Assembly (NCBI GenBank): GCA_003242315.1 | Contig: QGUY01000238.1 | Coordinates: forward strand, 1-6,129 | Direction of reading: 5' to 3' | From: Bacteroidota bacterium | GTDB lineage: Bacteria > Bacteroidota > Bacteroidia > Cytophagales > Cyclobacteriaceae | DNA: 6,129 nt | Part shown: piece by piece, positions 1 to 6,129 of the stretch | How positions within the stretch are numbered: the stretch's first letter is position 1 | Layout: each line of letters opens with the position of its first letter | Made by a program: the position numbers and the translations under genes | Notes under the pieces: model-generated | What the model was told of the DNA's origin: nothing | Databases searched by the model: none | Seen by the model: only the letters and a program-made list of their open reading frames with translations

Positions 1-3000
1 ATGGCAACGTAACCATTAGCTGGAATCCGAGTTCGGCTTCCAAGCCTGGAGGCGGCACTACTGCGGTTTCAAACATCAACATTCCAGACCTGCGGTTTGA
101 GAATTTTCGGATCACAGGTGGAACAAGTCCATCAATTTCTCTGGGTGCGGTTCAACTTGACAACTTTGACAACGATCAGGCGGGATTGGCGGGTTTCCCT
201 CTTGTGCTTAACTCGGTTAGCCTGAACGGACTTGATCAGTCGAACATCAAGTTGCAATTCGACATGGATCTGTCGCTTAATGCCGAGGGCAATGGCATTT
301 CCGGCGGCACTGTATTCAGCATAGTGGGCAAATTCAATGGTGGTCATTACAACTATGATCACACGGAATTGAACGAAGTGTCGATCGATGTTGACGTAGG
401 TGTGGCATACCTTCTGGGCAGTATCACGATTTTTAATAACGACGCTGTATATGGAGATGGCTTCCGGGGTGAAATCCAGGCGAAGATAAACGCCATAAAC
501 CTGGGAATGGACGCCGCGCTACAGATCGGCAGGACCACCGGCGCCAACAGTTTCCGGTACTGGTACTTCGACCTGATGGTGAACGCGGGGACAGGTATTC
601 CTATCCCAGGCACGGCTGCGGCTATTTACGGACTTGGCGGAGGCGCTTACCACAACATGACACGGAACGTCATGCAGGAGATGTCGTACAGTTCGTTTAA
701 CAACAATCCTTCCTACAGCGACACACCAGGCGCAAGTGTTTACGGTTCTACCTTCACACCCAGCCAGGGAAGTTTTGGATTCAATGCGGCTGTTGCGTTC
801 GGGTTGGCGGGCGTTCCATCGGCCTTTAACGGCGATGTCAAGTTCAGTATGGAGCTGGACCAGGATGGGTCGTTCGACAATGTCATCATCGAAGGTGGTG
901 GCTATGTAATGCAGGACTTTACAGGCAACAGGAACAACGCCTTTATCAAAGGATCAGTTAAAGTGGTGATCGTTCCTCATGATGAAGCAAAGCCTTTTCC
1001 TACACCGGTATTTCATCTCGAAACGGAGGATCCTTTCACGATAAATATAGCATCGATTATCACGGGACAAGTCCCGCTGGCCATGCACTTTGATCCGGAA
1101 GTGTGGTACGTGAAACTGGGTGAATGGGAAAATTATGATGAGCCGTGGTTGGATAATAAGAGAATAGAGCTTGGCGTGGATCTGAAGGTAATCAATGCCA
1201 ACTTCTACGGATACTTCATGATGGGTAACGATATCCCGGAAATTCCTCCTATGCCGGCTGTGGTTCGCGATGTATTCGGGATGAGTGCAACCACAACGCC
1301 GCGTGGTGATGTACTTGGCACAAATAATTCAGGAGGCGTTGCGTTTGGAGCAGGTTTTAAGGCAGGTACAGATCCGAGGATAAAATTCCTGATCTTCTAC
1401 GCTGACATCCTTTTCACCACTGGATTTGATGTCACGTTGAAGCACTACCAGGGGGATATGGGCTGCGGTTCTGGATTTGGAATCCACGGATGGTACGCAA
1501 AAGGACAAATGTATGCGTACCTCGGTGTAGACGTCGGGCTTGAAGTTAAGGTGTGGTTTACGGATGGCAAGCTAAAGCTGAGTTTGCTGCAGGCGACGGC
1601 TGCTGCGGCGCTGCAAGCACAGTTGCCTAATCCTACATGGGTCAAGGGGCAGTTTGCGATAAGCGGAAGTGTTCTGAACGGACTCATCAAGGTGAACACC
1701 AGCTTCAAGTTTGAGGTAGGCGAGAAGTGTATTCCGGACTCCGGCAATCCCTTTGAAGATATGCCGATCATATCCGAAGTAAATCCCGGCAACGGTGACA
1801 CCAAAGTAAGCGTGTTCACCAACCCGGAGGTTGCATTCAACTTTCCGAACGAAGAATTCCAGGTGGAAGAAATCAGGGATGATGGTTCGACAGTAGTGCG
1901 TACTTTCTATTACACCTTCGAATCTTTCATTCTTAAGTACAAAGATGACCTTGGTAACAACAGGACCATGGACATCACCAACTGGAAAAAATATCGTCAG
2001 GATGGAAACTCTGCGGTTTTTGTCTCCTCTGAAGTTCTTCCTGCTGATAGACCCGTTAGCTATGAAGTACGCGTAAGGGGATGGGAAAAAGTTTTCGGAC
2101 CGGATAAGTTGCTGATTACTGAAAAGAAAGAGGGCACCTTCACGACCGATAAGTTTCCTGACCATATTCTCTTTACCCATATCAAGAATTCACGGCCAGG
2201 GTACAGGCAGCGTTATTTTCTTAAGGACGAATATCAAAAGGGTGAAATTGACCTGATGTACAACTACTCAGACCACTTCGATCCAGAGTTCTGGTACGAA
2301 GATGTGTGGGAGCTGGGCAATTACAATCATGTCAATTCTGGAACATTCAGATGGGAGATGCGCTTCAGGGAACTGGCTACGGGGAATGTGTACCCTGTTA
2401 AAGCTACGATCAGCGCGGATGGTACGAAGATCAGTTTTAATATTCCCAATGCACTAAAGAACAGCACTATATATAAGGCTGATCTTGTTGTCATATACAA
2501 TCCGCCTGTCACCGACCTTGCTACCCCTACAGTGGCGACGAACACCTACGCGGCTTACAAGGATGTTATTATCTCTGGTTCCGGCGGAGGTGGCGGGAGC
2601 ACGACCATAAACAATCTGGTCGCGAACCAGGGCGTCGGTGGTGGCAGCGCCGGAGATCCCGGTGCTCAGTTTGCCGGTTCACAAACCATGACTGCGGCTT
2701 CAGGTAGCCAGCAAATGTTGGCTGCCAATTACCAACTCGCGCAACAGGTTAATCCCGGTGGCATACATAATCTCGTTCAACAGTACGATCAACCTAATGG
2801 CATGTACCAGGCGTCTCTGAATAAGGGTATGCTGACTGCGGCCCCTGGCCCAGGACAAGCGACGGGTGTGGCGATACAGCGAATGAACCGCAAGCTGGTG
2901 GCCAGCGATGAATCATCGAAAACCATCGAGCACAATCTCTTCAAATTCTTCTTTGCATTTAAGACGAGCAAGTTCAATACCAAGCAGCAAAAGATAAACT

Positions 3001-3983
3001 CCATGGAAGCCCTTGAGCTCGCGGAGAATAAAGTGCCCGTAAAAAATTATGCAACGTTCTATCCTGGGACCGCTGTGTCGACCGATGTTCCGGTGGCGTT
3101 GTTGTCCATCGAGGAGAATTTTGACGCCTATGAATTGTACGGAAAAAAATGGGGAAACAGTGACTATGGAGGATTTATCGAACCGGTATTCAAGCTGAAA
3201 TACCAGGATTACGAGGATCAATGGTTGGAATCTTTCATCGAGGACCTTTACGATATGCCGGATGATGAGGAGTGGGAATACATGGTGATAAAAGATGAGT
3301 TTGGAATCCCTATTGAGTGGACGGTTGACAGGCCTACACCCGATTGGGAACAATATATTCCCGCGGTGGATGACTGGAATCAGCATCGGCATGAAAACAA
3401 ATGGTATCCTTTCGGGAAGCGTGACTTTCCTTCTGCATTTCAAATGATGTCCGGTTATTTCGGCGCACCGATGCTTGAATTTTACGGGGGAAGTAATGCA
3501 CATGGCTCTATCGACTGGAAGGGCCAGAACGTGGTCCTGCCTGACGGGCCACTTTCCGCTCAGGAAGTACAGGATGCGATGGAACTGGCACCGACACCGC
3601 CCAGCGGCAATCTCAACCAGTTTCAGGCGAACACGGGCTATACGCCTCCGACGATAGGCAATCAGCAGTACGCCAATCCGACGCTCCCGAAGCGTATCGC
3701 GGTGCTCGACTACACGGAATGGCTGTCTATGCGTGACTTCTATCTCTTTAGAAAGCACATCCATGAACGGAATCTTGACTTGCTTCCCAGTCCTTCTGAT
3801 CCGGAGCACAATGAATATCATGACTTGATTTTCGTGCCGATAGAATACTACCTGCAATACGGAATGTATTACAAGAGCCGTCCTAAGGGTGGGTATTTCT
3901 TCGAGATTGAGGGCAACCCGAAGGATTTCTACTACATCGTGCCTGAGCTTAATAAGGATGGAGGTTTTTATTCTGAGAATTAA
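1..3983 (+). CDS. Giant beta-rich secreted/surface protein with Big_5-like Ig domain (5'-partial)
   Basis: The frame is open from the first complete codon (position 3) to the TAA at 3981-3983, giving 1326 visible residues (numbered here from that codon). The gene starts upstream of the window, so signal peptide and full length are unknown. Seen, in order: residues 1-365 are beta-rich, with many alternating hydrophobic/polar strands. Residues 368-580 hold a core with the motifs WYVKLGEWE (368), YFMMGNDIPEIPPMP (404), GIHGWYAKGQMYAYL (493) and LPNPTWVKG (541). Residues 587-717 form a Big_5/SbsA-like Ig domain, 718-855 more beta structure, 858-921 a Gly/Ser/Gln linker, and 960-1326 an acidic, aromatic-rich C-terminal module containing FAFKTSKFNT (984). 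From memory, this core and the TSKFNT-like motif resemble very large Bacteroidota proteins often named TANFOR-domain or Ig-like/FN3 proteins; this was not searched. No enzyme motif and no evident type IX secretion sorting domain is seen. A surface or extracellular structural/adhesive role is inferred. The reading frame is certain; the function is not. Confidence 0.93.
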   Translation, partial: GNVTISWNPSSASKPGGGTTAVSNINIPDLRFENFRITGGTSPSISLGAVQLDNFDNDQAGLAGFPLVLNSVSLNGLDQSNIKLQFDMDLSLNAEGNGISGGTVFSIVGKFNGGHYNYDHTELNEVSIDVDVGVAYLLGSITIFNNDAVYGDGFRGEIQAKINAINLGMDAALQIGRTTGANSFRYWYFDLMVNAGTGIPIPGTAAAIYGLGGGAYHNMTRNVMQEMSYSSFNNNPSYSDTPGASVYGSTFTPSQGSFGFNAAVAFGLAGVPSAFNGDVKFSMELDQDGSFDNVIIEGGGYVMQDFTGNRNNAFIKGSVKVVIVPHDEAKPFPTPVFHLETEDPFTINIASIITGQVPLAMHFDPEVWYVKLGEWENYDEPWLDNKRIELGVDLKVINANFYGYFMMGNDIPEIPPMPAVVRDVFGMSATTTPRGDVLGTNNSGGVAFGAGFKAGTDPRIKFLIFYADILFTTGFDVTLKHYQGDMGCGSGFGIHGWYAKGQMYAYLGVDVGLEVKVWFTDGKLKLSLLQATAAAALQAQLPNPTWVKGQFAISGSVLNGLIKVNTSFKFEVGEKCIPDSGNPFEDMPIISEVNPGNGDTKVSVFTNPEVAFNFPNEEFQVEEIRDDGSTVVRTFYYTFESFILKYKDDLGNNRTMDITNWKKYRQDGNSAVFVSSEVLPADRPVSYEVRVRGWEKVFGPDKLLITEKKEGTFTTDKFPDHILFTHIKNSRPGYRQRYFLKDEYQKGEIDLMYNYSDHFDPEFWYEDVWELGNYNHVNSGTFRWEMRFRELATGNVYPVKATISADGTKISFNIPNALKNSTIYKADLVVIYNPPVTDLATPTVATNTYAAYKDVIISGSGGGGGSTTINNLVANQGVGGGSAGDPGAQFAGSQTMTAASGSQQMLAANYQLAQQVNPGGIHNLVQQYDQPNGMYQASLNKGMLTAAPGPGQATGVAIQRMNRKLVASDESSKTIEHNLFKFFFAFKTSKFNTKQQKINSMEALELAENKVPVKNYATFYPGTAVSTDVPVALLSIEENFDAYELYGKKWGNSDYGGFIEPVFKLKYQDYEDQWLESFIEDLYDMPDDEEWEYMVIKDEFGIPIEWTVDRPTPDWEQYIPAVDDWNQHRHENKWYPFGKRDFPSAFQMMSGYFGAPMLEFYGGSNAHGSIDWKGQNVVLPDGPLSAQEVQDAMELAPTPPSGNLNQFQANTGYTPPTIGNQQYANPTLPKRIAVLDYTEWLSMRDFYLFRKHIHERNLDLLPSPSDPEHNEYHDLIFVPIEYYLQYGMYYKSRPKGGYFFEIEGNPKDFYYIVPELNKDGGFYSEN
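1104..1736 (+). other. Conserved-looking beta core of the giant protein, bracketed by motifs and the only two cysteines
   Basis: This stretch encodes visible residues 368-578. It begins with WYVKLGEWE, continues through a Pro-rich turn (NDIPEIPPMP), a long run of amphipathic strands, GCGSG, GIHGWYAKGQMYAYL, an Ala-rich segment and LPNPTWVKG, and ends at GEKC. The two Cys (residue 488, codon 1464; residue 576, codon 1728) are the only cysteines I can find in the visible 1326 residues. I recall a similar order of motifs (a 'W-Y-x-I-G' strand, 'YFM-x-G', a 'GWYA-x-G-x-AYAY' strand, 'LPNP-x-W', 'G-E-x-C') in large secreted proteins of Bacteroidota. The homology is recalled and was not tested. Confidence 0.5.
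1761..2159 (+). other. Bacterial Ig-like domain (Big_5 / SbsA_Ig type) inside the giant protein
   Basis: The encoded segment starts at MPIISEVNPGNGDTKVSVFT and has the Big_5 order: a 'P-x-x-G-x-x-x-V-x-V-x-T-N-P' opening, then 'F-N-F-P' (a 'functional state' strand), an insertion of about 50 residues (DDGSTVV to DITNWKKY), 'FVSSEVLPADRPVSYEVRV' matching the usual 'P-x-x-L-x-x-x-x-x-Y-x-V-x-V' strand pair, and a final 'GTFTTDKFPDHI' strand. Such domains are non-catalytic beta sandwiches used as spacers or adhesive modules in exported proteins. The insertion makes it longer than the usual size of about 100 residues. Confidence 0.65.
2574..2765 (+). other. Low-complexity Gly/Ser then Gln/Ala-rich interdomain linker
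   Basis: Visible residues 858-921 open with SGSGGGGGS, followed by further glycine clusters (GVGGGSAGDPG) and then a Gln/Ala/Ser-rich part (AGSQTMTAASGSQQ, LAQQ). It separates the Ig-like/beta half from the C-terminal module, and no regular fold is suggested. A flexible hinge is the natural reading. The DNA is not a perfect repeat: the glycine codons are mixed (ggt, ggc, gga, ggg), so this is protein-level low complexity rather than a microsatellite. Confidence 0.7.
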
Positions 3984-3987
3984 AAGG
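3982..3987 (+). promoter_or_regulatory. Weak purine-rich ribosome-binding candidate for the FN3 gene
   Basis: AAAAGG lies six bases before the ATG at 3994 and overlaps the TAA stop of the upstream gene. It is a poor Shine-Dalgarno match, and Bacteroidota depend little on such sites. It supports ATG 3994 only mildly; the signal peptide beginning there is the stronger argument. Its overlap with the preceding stop suggests translational coupling. Confidence 0.3.
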
Positions 3988-3993
3988 CTGGCC

Positions 3994-4050
3994 ATGAAAA
4001 AATATGTTTTAGTCGCGTTGATGGGACTCGCGAACACTGCCGTTCTCGCT
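3994..4050 (+). other. Sec signal peptide of the FN3 protein
   Basis: Nineteen residues: a basic MKK start, a hydrophobic core (YVLVALMGLANTA) and VLA before Gln20, matching the small-x-small-type rule for signal peptidase I. An N-terminal Gln in the mature protein is common in Bacteroidota exported proteins. There is no Cys, so no lipobox. Confidence 0.85.
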
Positions 4051-6048
4051 CAAACCGAGACGGACAGCCTACAGAACGACTTGGTAATGATCGCCCGTTC
4101 CTACGGCGACTCCATCATCCTGCGGTGGGCGCCAACGTCATACCATGTTTGGCAGCTTGGGAACAAGCACGGCTATGTCTTGGAACGTTGGCACGCCGGA
4201 ATGAATCGTTACGAAAGGATCGCTGGTCCGATTCTGCCCTACACGCTTGCAGAGTGGAAGGCAAAGACAGACACTACAGACGTAACAGTGAGTATTGCGG
4301 CAGAAGTCTTGCACGGCGAACGCGCAGTAGATCCTGCTGCATCGGACGCCATGGGAAGAAAGATTATGGCGCACCAGGAGCAAAATAATCGCCTCGCGTT
4401 TGCGCTTATGGCCGCTGACTTCTCAGCGCCGGTATCAAAGGCTCTGGGTTTACGTTATAGCGACAAGGATCTAAAGGGACATAAGCGATTCATATATCGC
4501 CTCTATATTCCCTATGCCGGCGAAAAAATTGACACGGCTAAACTGTATGTAGATGCCAATCATGTATACGAACCTTTTCCTGTCCGGGAGGTACGCGCCG
4601 AAGGAAAGGATCTTTCTATCGAGATCAGCTGGAACAAGCCGTTGAATGACCAGTTATTCTCGGCCTACTACATTGAGAAGTCGGAAGACGGTAAGGGTTT
4701 TCGCAGACTGAATGAACGCCCGTTCCGATCGGACGATCAGGTAGCTGAAGGGCTTCTGCACTTGTACCAGGATTCGGTCGAAACCAATGGTAAGACGTAT
4801 TGGTATCGCGTTATCGGCCTCACGAGCTTTGGCGATGAGGGTGTAGTCTCTGCGGTGGTCTCGGCAGAAGCCAAGGACTTGACACCTCCCGCGCCACCTG
4901 TAGTTGTTACGTCAAAGGAAACCTCTGATCACAAGGTTCTCATTGAGTGGAAGACAGATGCCGGGGAGTCTGATCATGCTGGATTTTATGTTCTGAAGAG
5001 CAATGATAACGTGAATTCCGGCTTTGTTCAGATTGCTGAATTGAAATCCAATGCGCGCTCATTTACTGATCCGAATCCTTCGGCATTCCGTCCCAATTAC
5101 TACAAGGTGGTTGCGTTCGATATGAACAAGAATCAAAGCGAGAGCATGATCACGATGACCCTCCTAAGGGATGACACACCGCCTGCTACTCCGACAGGTC
5201 TTATCGGAGAGATCGATTCGCTCGGAATTGTCTCGTTTGCTTGGGACCTGGGCAAGGAGGAAGACCTCAAGGGATACAGGGTATATCGTGCAAACGGGAG
5301 GGACCGGGAGTTCATTCAGATAACTAAGGGACCAATCCCCGGCAACTTCTATACAGACACGGTCAGTCTCACGACGATTGGCAAGAAGGTATACTATAAG
5401 GTCGCTGCATTCGACTTTAACTACAACCCATCAGGCTACTCCGAGATACTGGCGTTGGAGCGGCCCGACTATCATCCGCCGGTGAAACCGGTGATGAAGC
5501 AACCGGTGATCAAAAAGGATACTGTTCAACTGCATTGGACTCGGAGTACGAGCGACGATGTTGTCCGTCATATTCTCTTTCGAAGGGTGGCAGGCGCCGA
5601 GTGGCAGCCGATTGCAACCTTAACGGATTCGGCCAGCATATACTACGACACAAATATTCAATTTGATGGCAGGTATTCCTACGCAATTGAGGCGGTTGAT
5701 GTGAATGGTTTGACTTCTGGTAAGTCAGCCCCGGTCAATGTGCGATTCCGCAATGCGTCAATGAAAAGTCCGGTTTCCGGACTCGCCGGAGAGTTCTCAA
5801 AGGATACAAAGAATTTCATTCTCTCTTGGCAGTACGGGGGAGAGGGCAAATTCAAGTTCGTTATTTTTAGAGGCGAAGGGAATGGTGACCTTGTACCATA
5901 TGGATCCGTACCCGGTACTGAGCGGCAGTTTCAGGATCTGGAATTCTTTCTGAACGAAGGTGGATATTCTTACGCGGTGAAGGTGTTGTTTGAAGATGGA
6001 ACGGAATCCGGGCTCAGTGAAAAATTAACAGTATCATTTAAGAACTAA
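3994..6048 (+). CDS. Secreted multi-domain fibronectin type III protein (684 aa)
   Basis: The start is ATG 3994, ten bases after the previous stop. It opens directly on a signal peptide (MKKYVLVALMGLANTAVLA, cleavage likely before Gln20), whereas longer in-frame starts would overlap the upstream gene and bury this signal. Seen: an N-terminal divergent FN3-like region, about 30-190, beginning with strand GDSIILRWAP and interrupted by a predicted helical insert of about 85-160. Five FN3 domains follow at about 195-293, 297-392, 395-488, 494-586 and 592-682, each ending in a Tyr-x-x-(x)-Val...Asp/Gly...Ser strand such as YYKVVAFDMNKNQSES; the middle joins read TPPAPP, TPPATP and HPPVKP. There is no cysteine, so it is not a lipoprotein, and no catalytic motif. 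The C-terminus ends within the last FN3 domain (KLTVSFKN), without an evident type IX sorting domain. It is probably exported to the periplasm or beyond and works with the upstream giant protein; that partnership is inferred from adjacency. The family role is unknown to me. Confidence 0.95.
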   Translation: MKKYVLVALMGLANTAVLAQTETDSLQNDLVMIARSYGDSIILRWAPTSYHVWQLGNKHGYVLERWHAGMNRYERIAGPILPYTLAEWKAKTDTTDVTVSIAAEVLHGERAVDPAASDAMGRKIMAHQEQNNRLAFALMAADFSAPVSKALGLRYSDKDLKGHKRFIYRLYIPYAGEKIDTAKLYVDANHVYEPFPVREVRAEGKDLSIEISWNKPLNDQLFSAYYIEKSEDGKGFRRLNERPFRSDDQVAEGLLHLYQDSVETNGKTYWYRVIGLTSFGDEGVVSAVVSAEAKDLTPPAPPVVVTSKETSDHKVLIEWKTDAGESDHAGFYVLKSNDNVNSGFVQIAELKSNARSFTDPNPSAFRPNYYKVVAFDMNKNQSESMITMTLLRDDTPPATPTGLIGEIDSLGIVSFAWDLGKEEDLKGYRVYRANGRDREFIQITKGPIPGNFYTDTVSLTTIGKKVYYKVAAFDFNYNPSGYSEILALERPDYHPPVKPVMKQPVIKKDTVQLHWTRSTSDDVVRHILFRRVAGAEWQPIATLTDSASIYYDTNIQFDGRYSYAIEAVDVNGLTSGKSAPVNVRFRNASMKSPVSGLAGEFSKDTKNFILSWQYGGEGKFKFVIFRGEGNGDLVPYGSVPGTERQFQDLEFFLNEGGYSYAVKVLFEDGTESGLSEKLTVSFKN
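4576..6039 (+). repeat. Array of five tandem FN3 domains (protein-level repeat)
   Basis: The domains fall at about 4576-4872, 4882-5169, 5176-5457, 5473-5751 and 5767-6039. Each has the early Trp strand (IEISWNKP, VLIEWKTD, VSFAWDLG, VQLHWTRS, FILSWQYG), a middle 'Y-x-[IV]-x-[KR]' or 'F-x-[VI]-[LF]-[KR]' strand (YYIEKS, FYVLKS, YRVYRA, HILFRR, FVIFRG), and a late Tyr strand (YWYRVIG, YYKVVAFD, YYKVAAFD, YSYAIEAVD, YSYAVKVL). The copies are divergent and I see no long identical DNA runs between them, so this is an old duplication, not a recent tandem expansion. Confidence 0.85.
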
Positions 6049-6052
6049 CATT

Positions 6053-6129
6053 TTGAAGTCGAATCTGAACGGGGCGGAAGAAGATCATATAGAGGAAATC
6101 ATAAACTATTTCGCCATTTCGCTCTTTGG
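6053..6129 (+). CDS. Possible start of a third gene, perhaps a GAF-domain sensor kinase (3'-partial)
   Basis: A frame opens at TTG 6053, four bases after the stop of the FN3 gene, and stays open to the window edge (25 complete codons, then two bases). Read with Met first it gives MKSNLNGAEEDHIEEIIN followed by YFAISLF. There is no ATG in this frame in the visible part and no good ribosome-binding site. From memory, an acidic helix leading to 'I-x-x-Y-F-A-x-S-L' resembles the beginning of the GAF domain in Bacteroidota LytS-type histidine kinases, where 'GKNT...EILWDLAKNC' tends to follow; those residues lie outside the window. So short an open frame could be chance. The call rests on position, plausible residue composition and this resemblance. 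Confidence 0.4.
   Translation, partial: MKSNLNGAEEDHIEEIINYFAISLF

Noticed and set aside
1..12. ATG at position 1 as a gene start
   Set aside because: It is in a different frame and reaches a TAA after three codons.
186..188. TTG as the start of the giant gene
   Set aside because: The same frame is open without a stop from position 3, with matching beta-rich composition (for example GNVTISWN, NIPDLRFENFRIT). The gene is cut by the window edge rather than starting here.
1572..2180. 202-codon open frame on the minus strand
   Set aside because: It is antisense to the beta core and Ig-like domain of the giant protein, and its translation shows no known motif.
3475..3657. 60-codon + strand open frame inside the giant gene
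   Set aside because: It is a short, Arg-rich shadow frame without domain features, entirely inside a well-supported coding sequence.
3889..3993. Longer start for the FN3 gene overlapping the giant gene
   Set aside because: The extra residues are Arg/Ser-rich shadow sequence, and the typical signal peptide starts exactly at ATG 3994.
2913..4037. 374-codon open frame on the minus strand
   Set aside because: It lies antisense to the end of the giant gene and the start of the FN3 gene, and has no recognisable domain or sensible composition. The + strand frames have clear Ig/FN3 structure and a signal peptide.
6046..6055. Bacteroidota-type -7 promoter element (TAnnTTTG) after the FN3 gene
   Set aside because: The spacing between TA and TTTG is wrong, and no partner -33 element is visible.
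6049..6129. Rho-independent terminator after the FN3 gene
   Set aside because: I find no stable inverted repeat followed by a T run, and the stretch looks coding.

Overview
The window looks like a piece of a Bacteroidota chromosome, most likely Cytophagales or a near relative. Base composition is close to half GC by eye. The evidence is the kind of proteins encoded: a very large beta-rich extracellular protein of a type I associate with Bacteroidota, followed by a secreted fibronectin type III (FN3) protein, with little use of Shine-Dalgarno sites. The assignment rests on protein character and memory of related families, not on a search.

Layout, all on the + strand and almost gap-free. (1) From the left edge to 3983: the 3' part (1326 residues visible) of a giant gene whose start lies outside the window. 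Its visible product has a beta-rich N-terminal half with a conserved-looking core (about nt 1100-1735), a bacterial Ig-like (Big_5/SbsA-like) domain (about 1761-2159), a beta-rich segment, a Gly/Ser then Gln/Ala-rich linker (2574-2765), and a long acidic, Trp/Tyr-rich C-terminal module. (2) 3994-6048: a 684-residue protein with a signal peptide, one divergent FN3-like domain carrying a helical insertion, then five tandem FN3 domains. (3) From about 6053 to the right edge: an open frame starting at TTG, four bases after the previous stop. It may be the first 25 codons of a third gene, and its few residues recall the start of Bacteroidota GAF-domain sensor kinases. This is tentative.

Genes 1 and 2 are 10 bases apart and probably co-transcribed. 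The simplest reading is a two-gene module encoding a giant exported or surface protein plus an exported FN3 partner, possibly for adhesion or cell-surface assembly. Nothing in the sequence gives a biochemical activity: I see no catalytic motif. There are no RNA genes, mobile elements, CRISPR arrays or clear terminators, and no gene-free stretch over 300 bases. Large open frames on the minus strand are shadows of genes 1 and 2.
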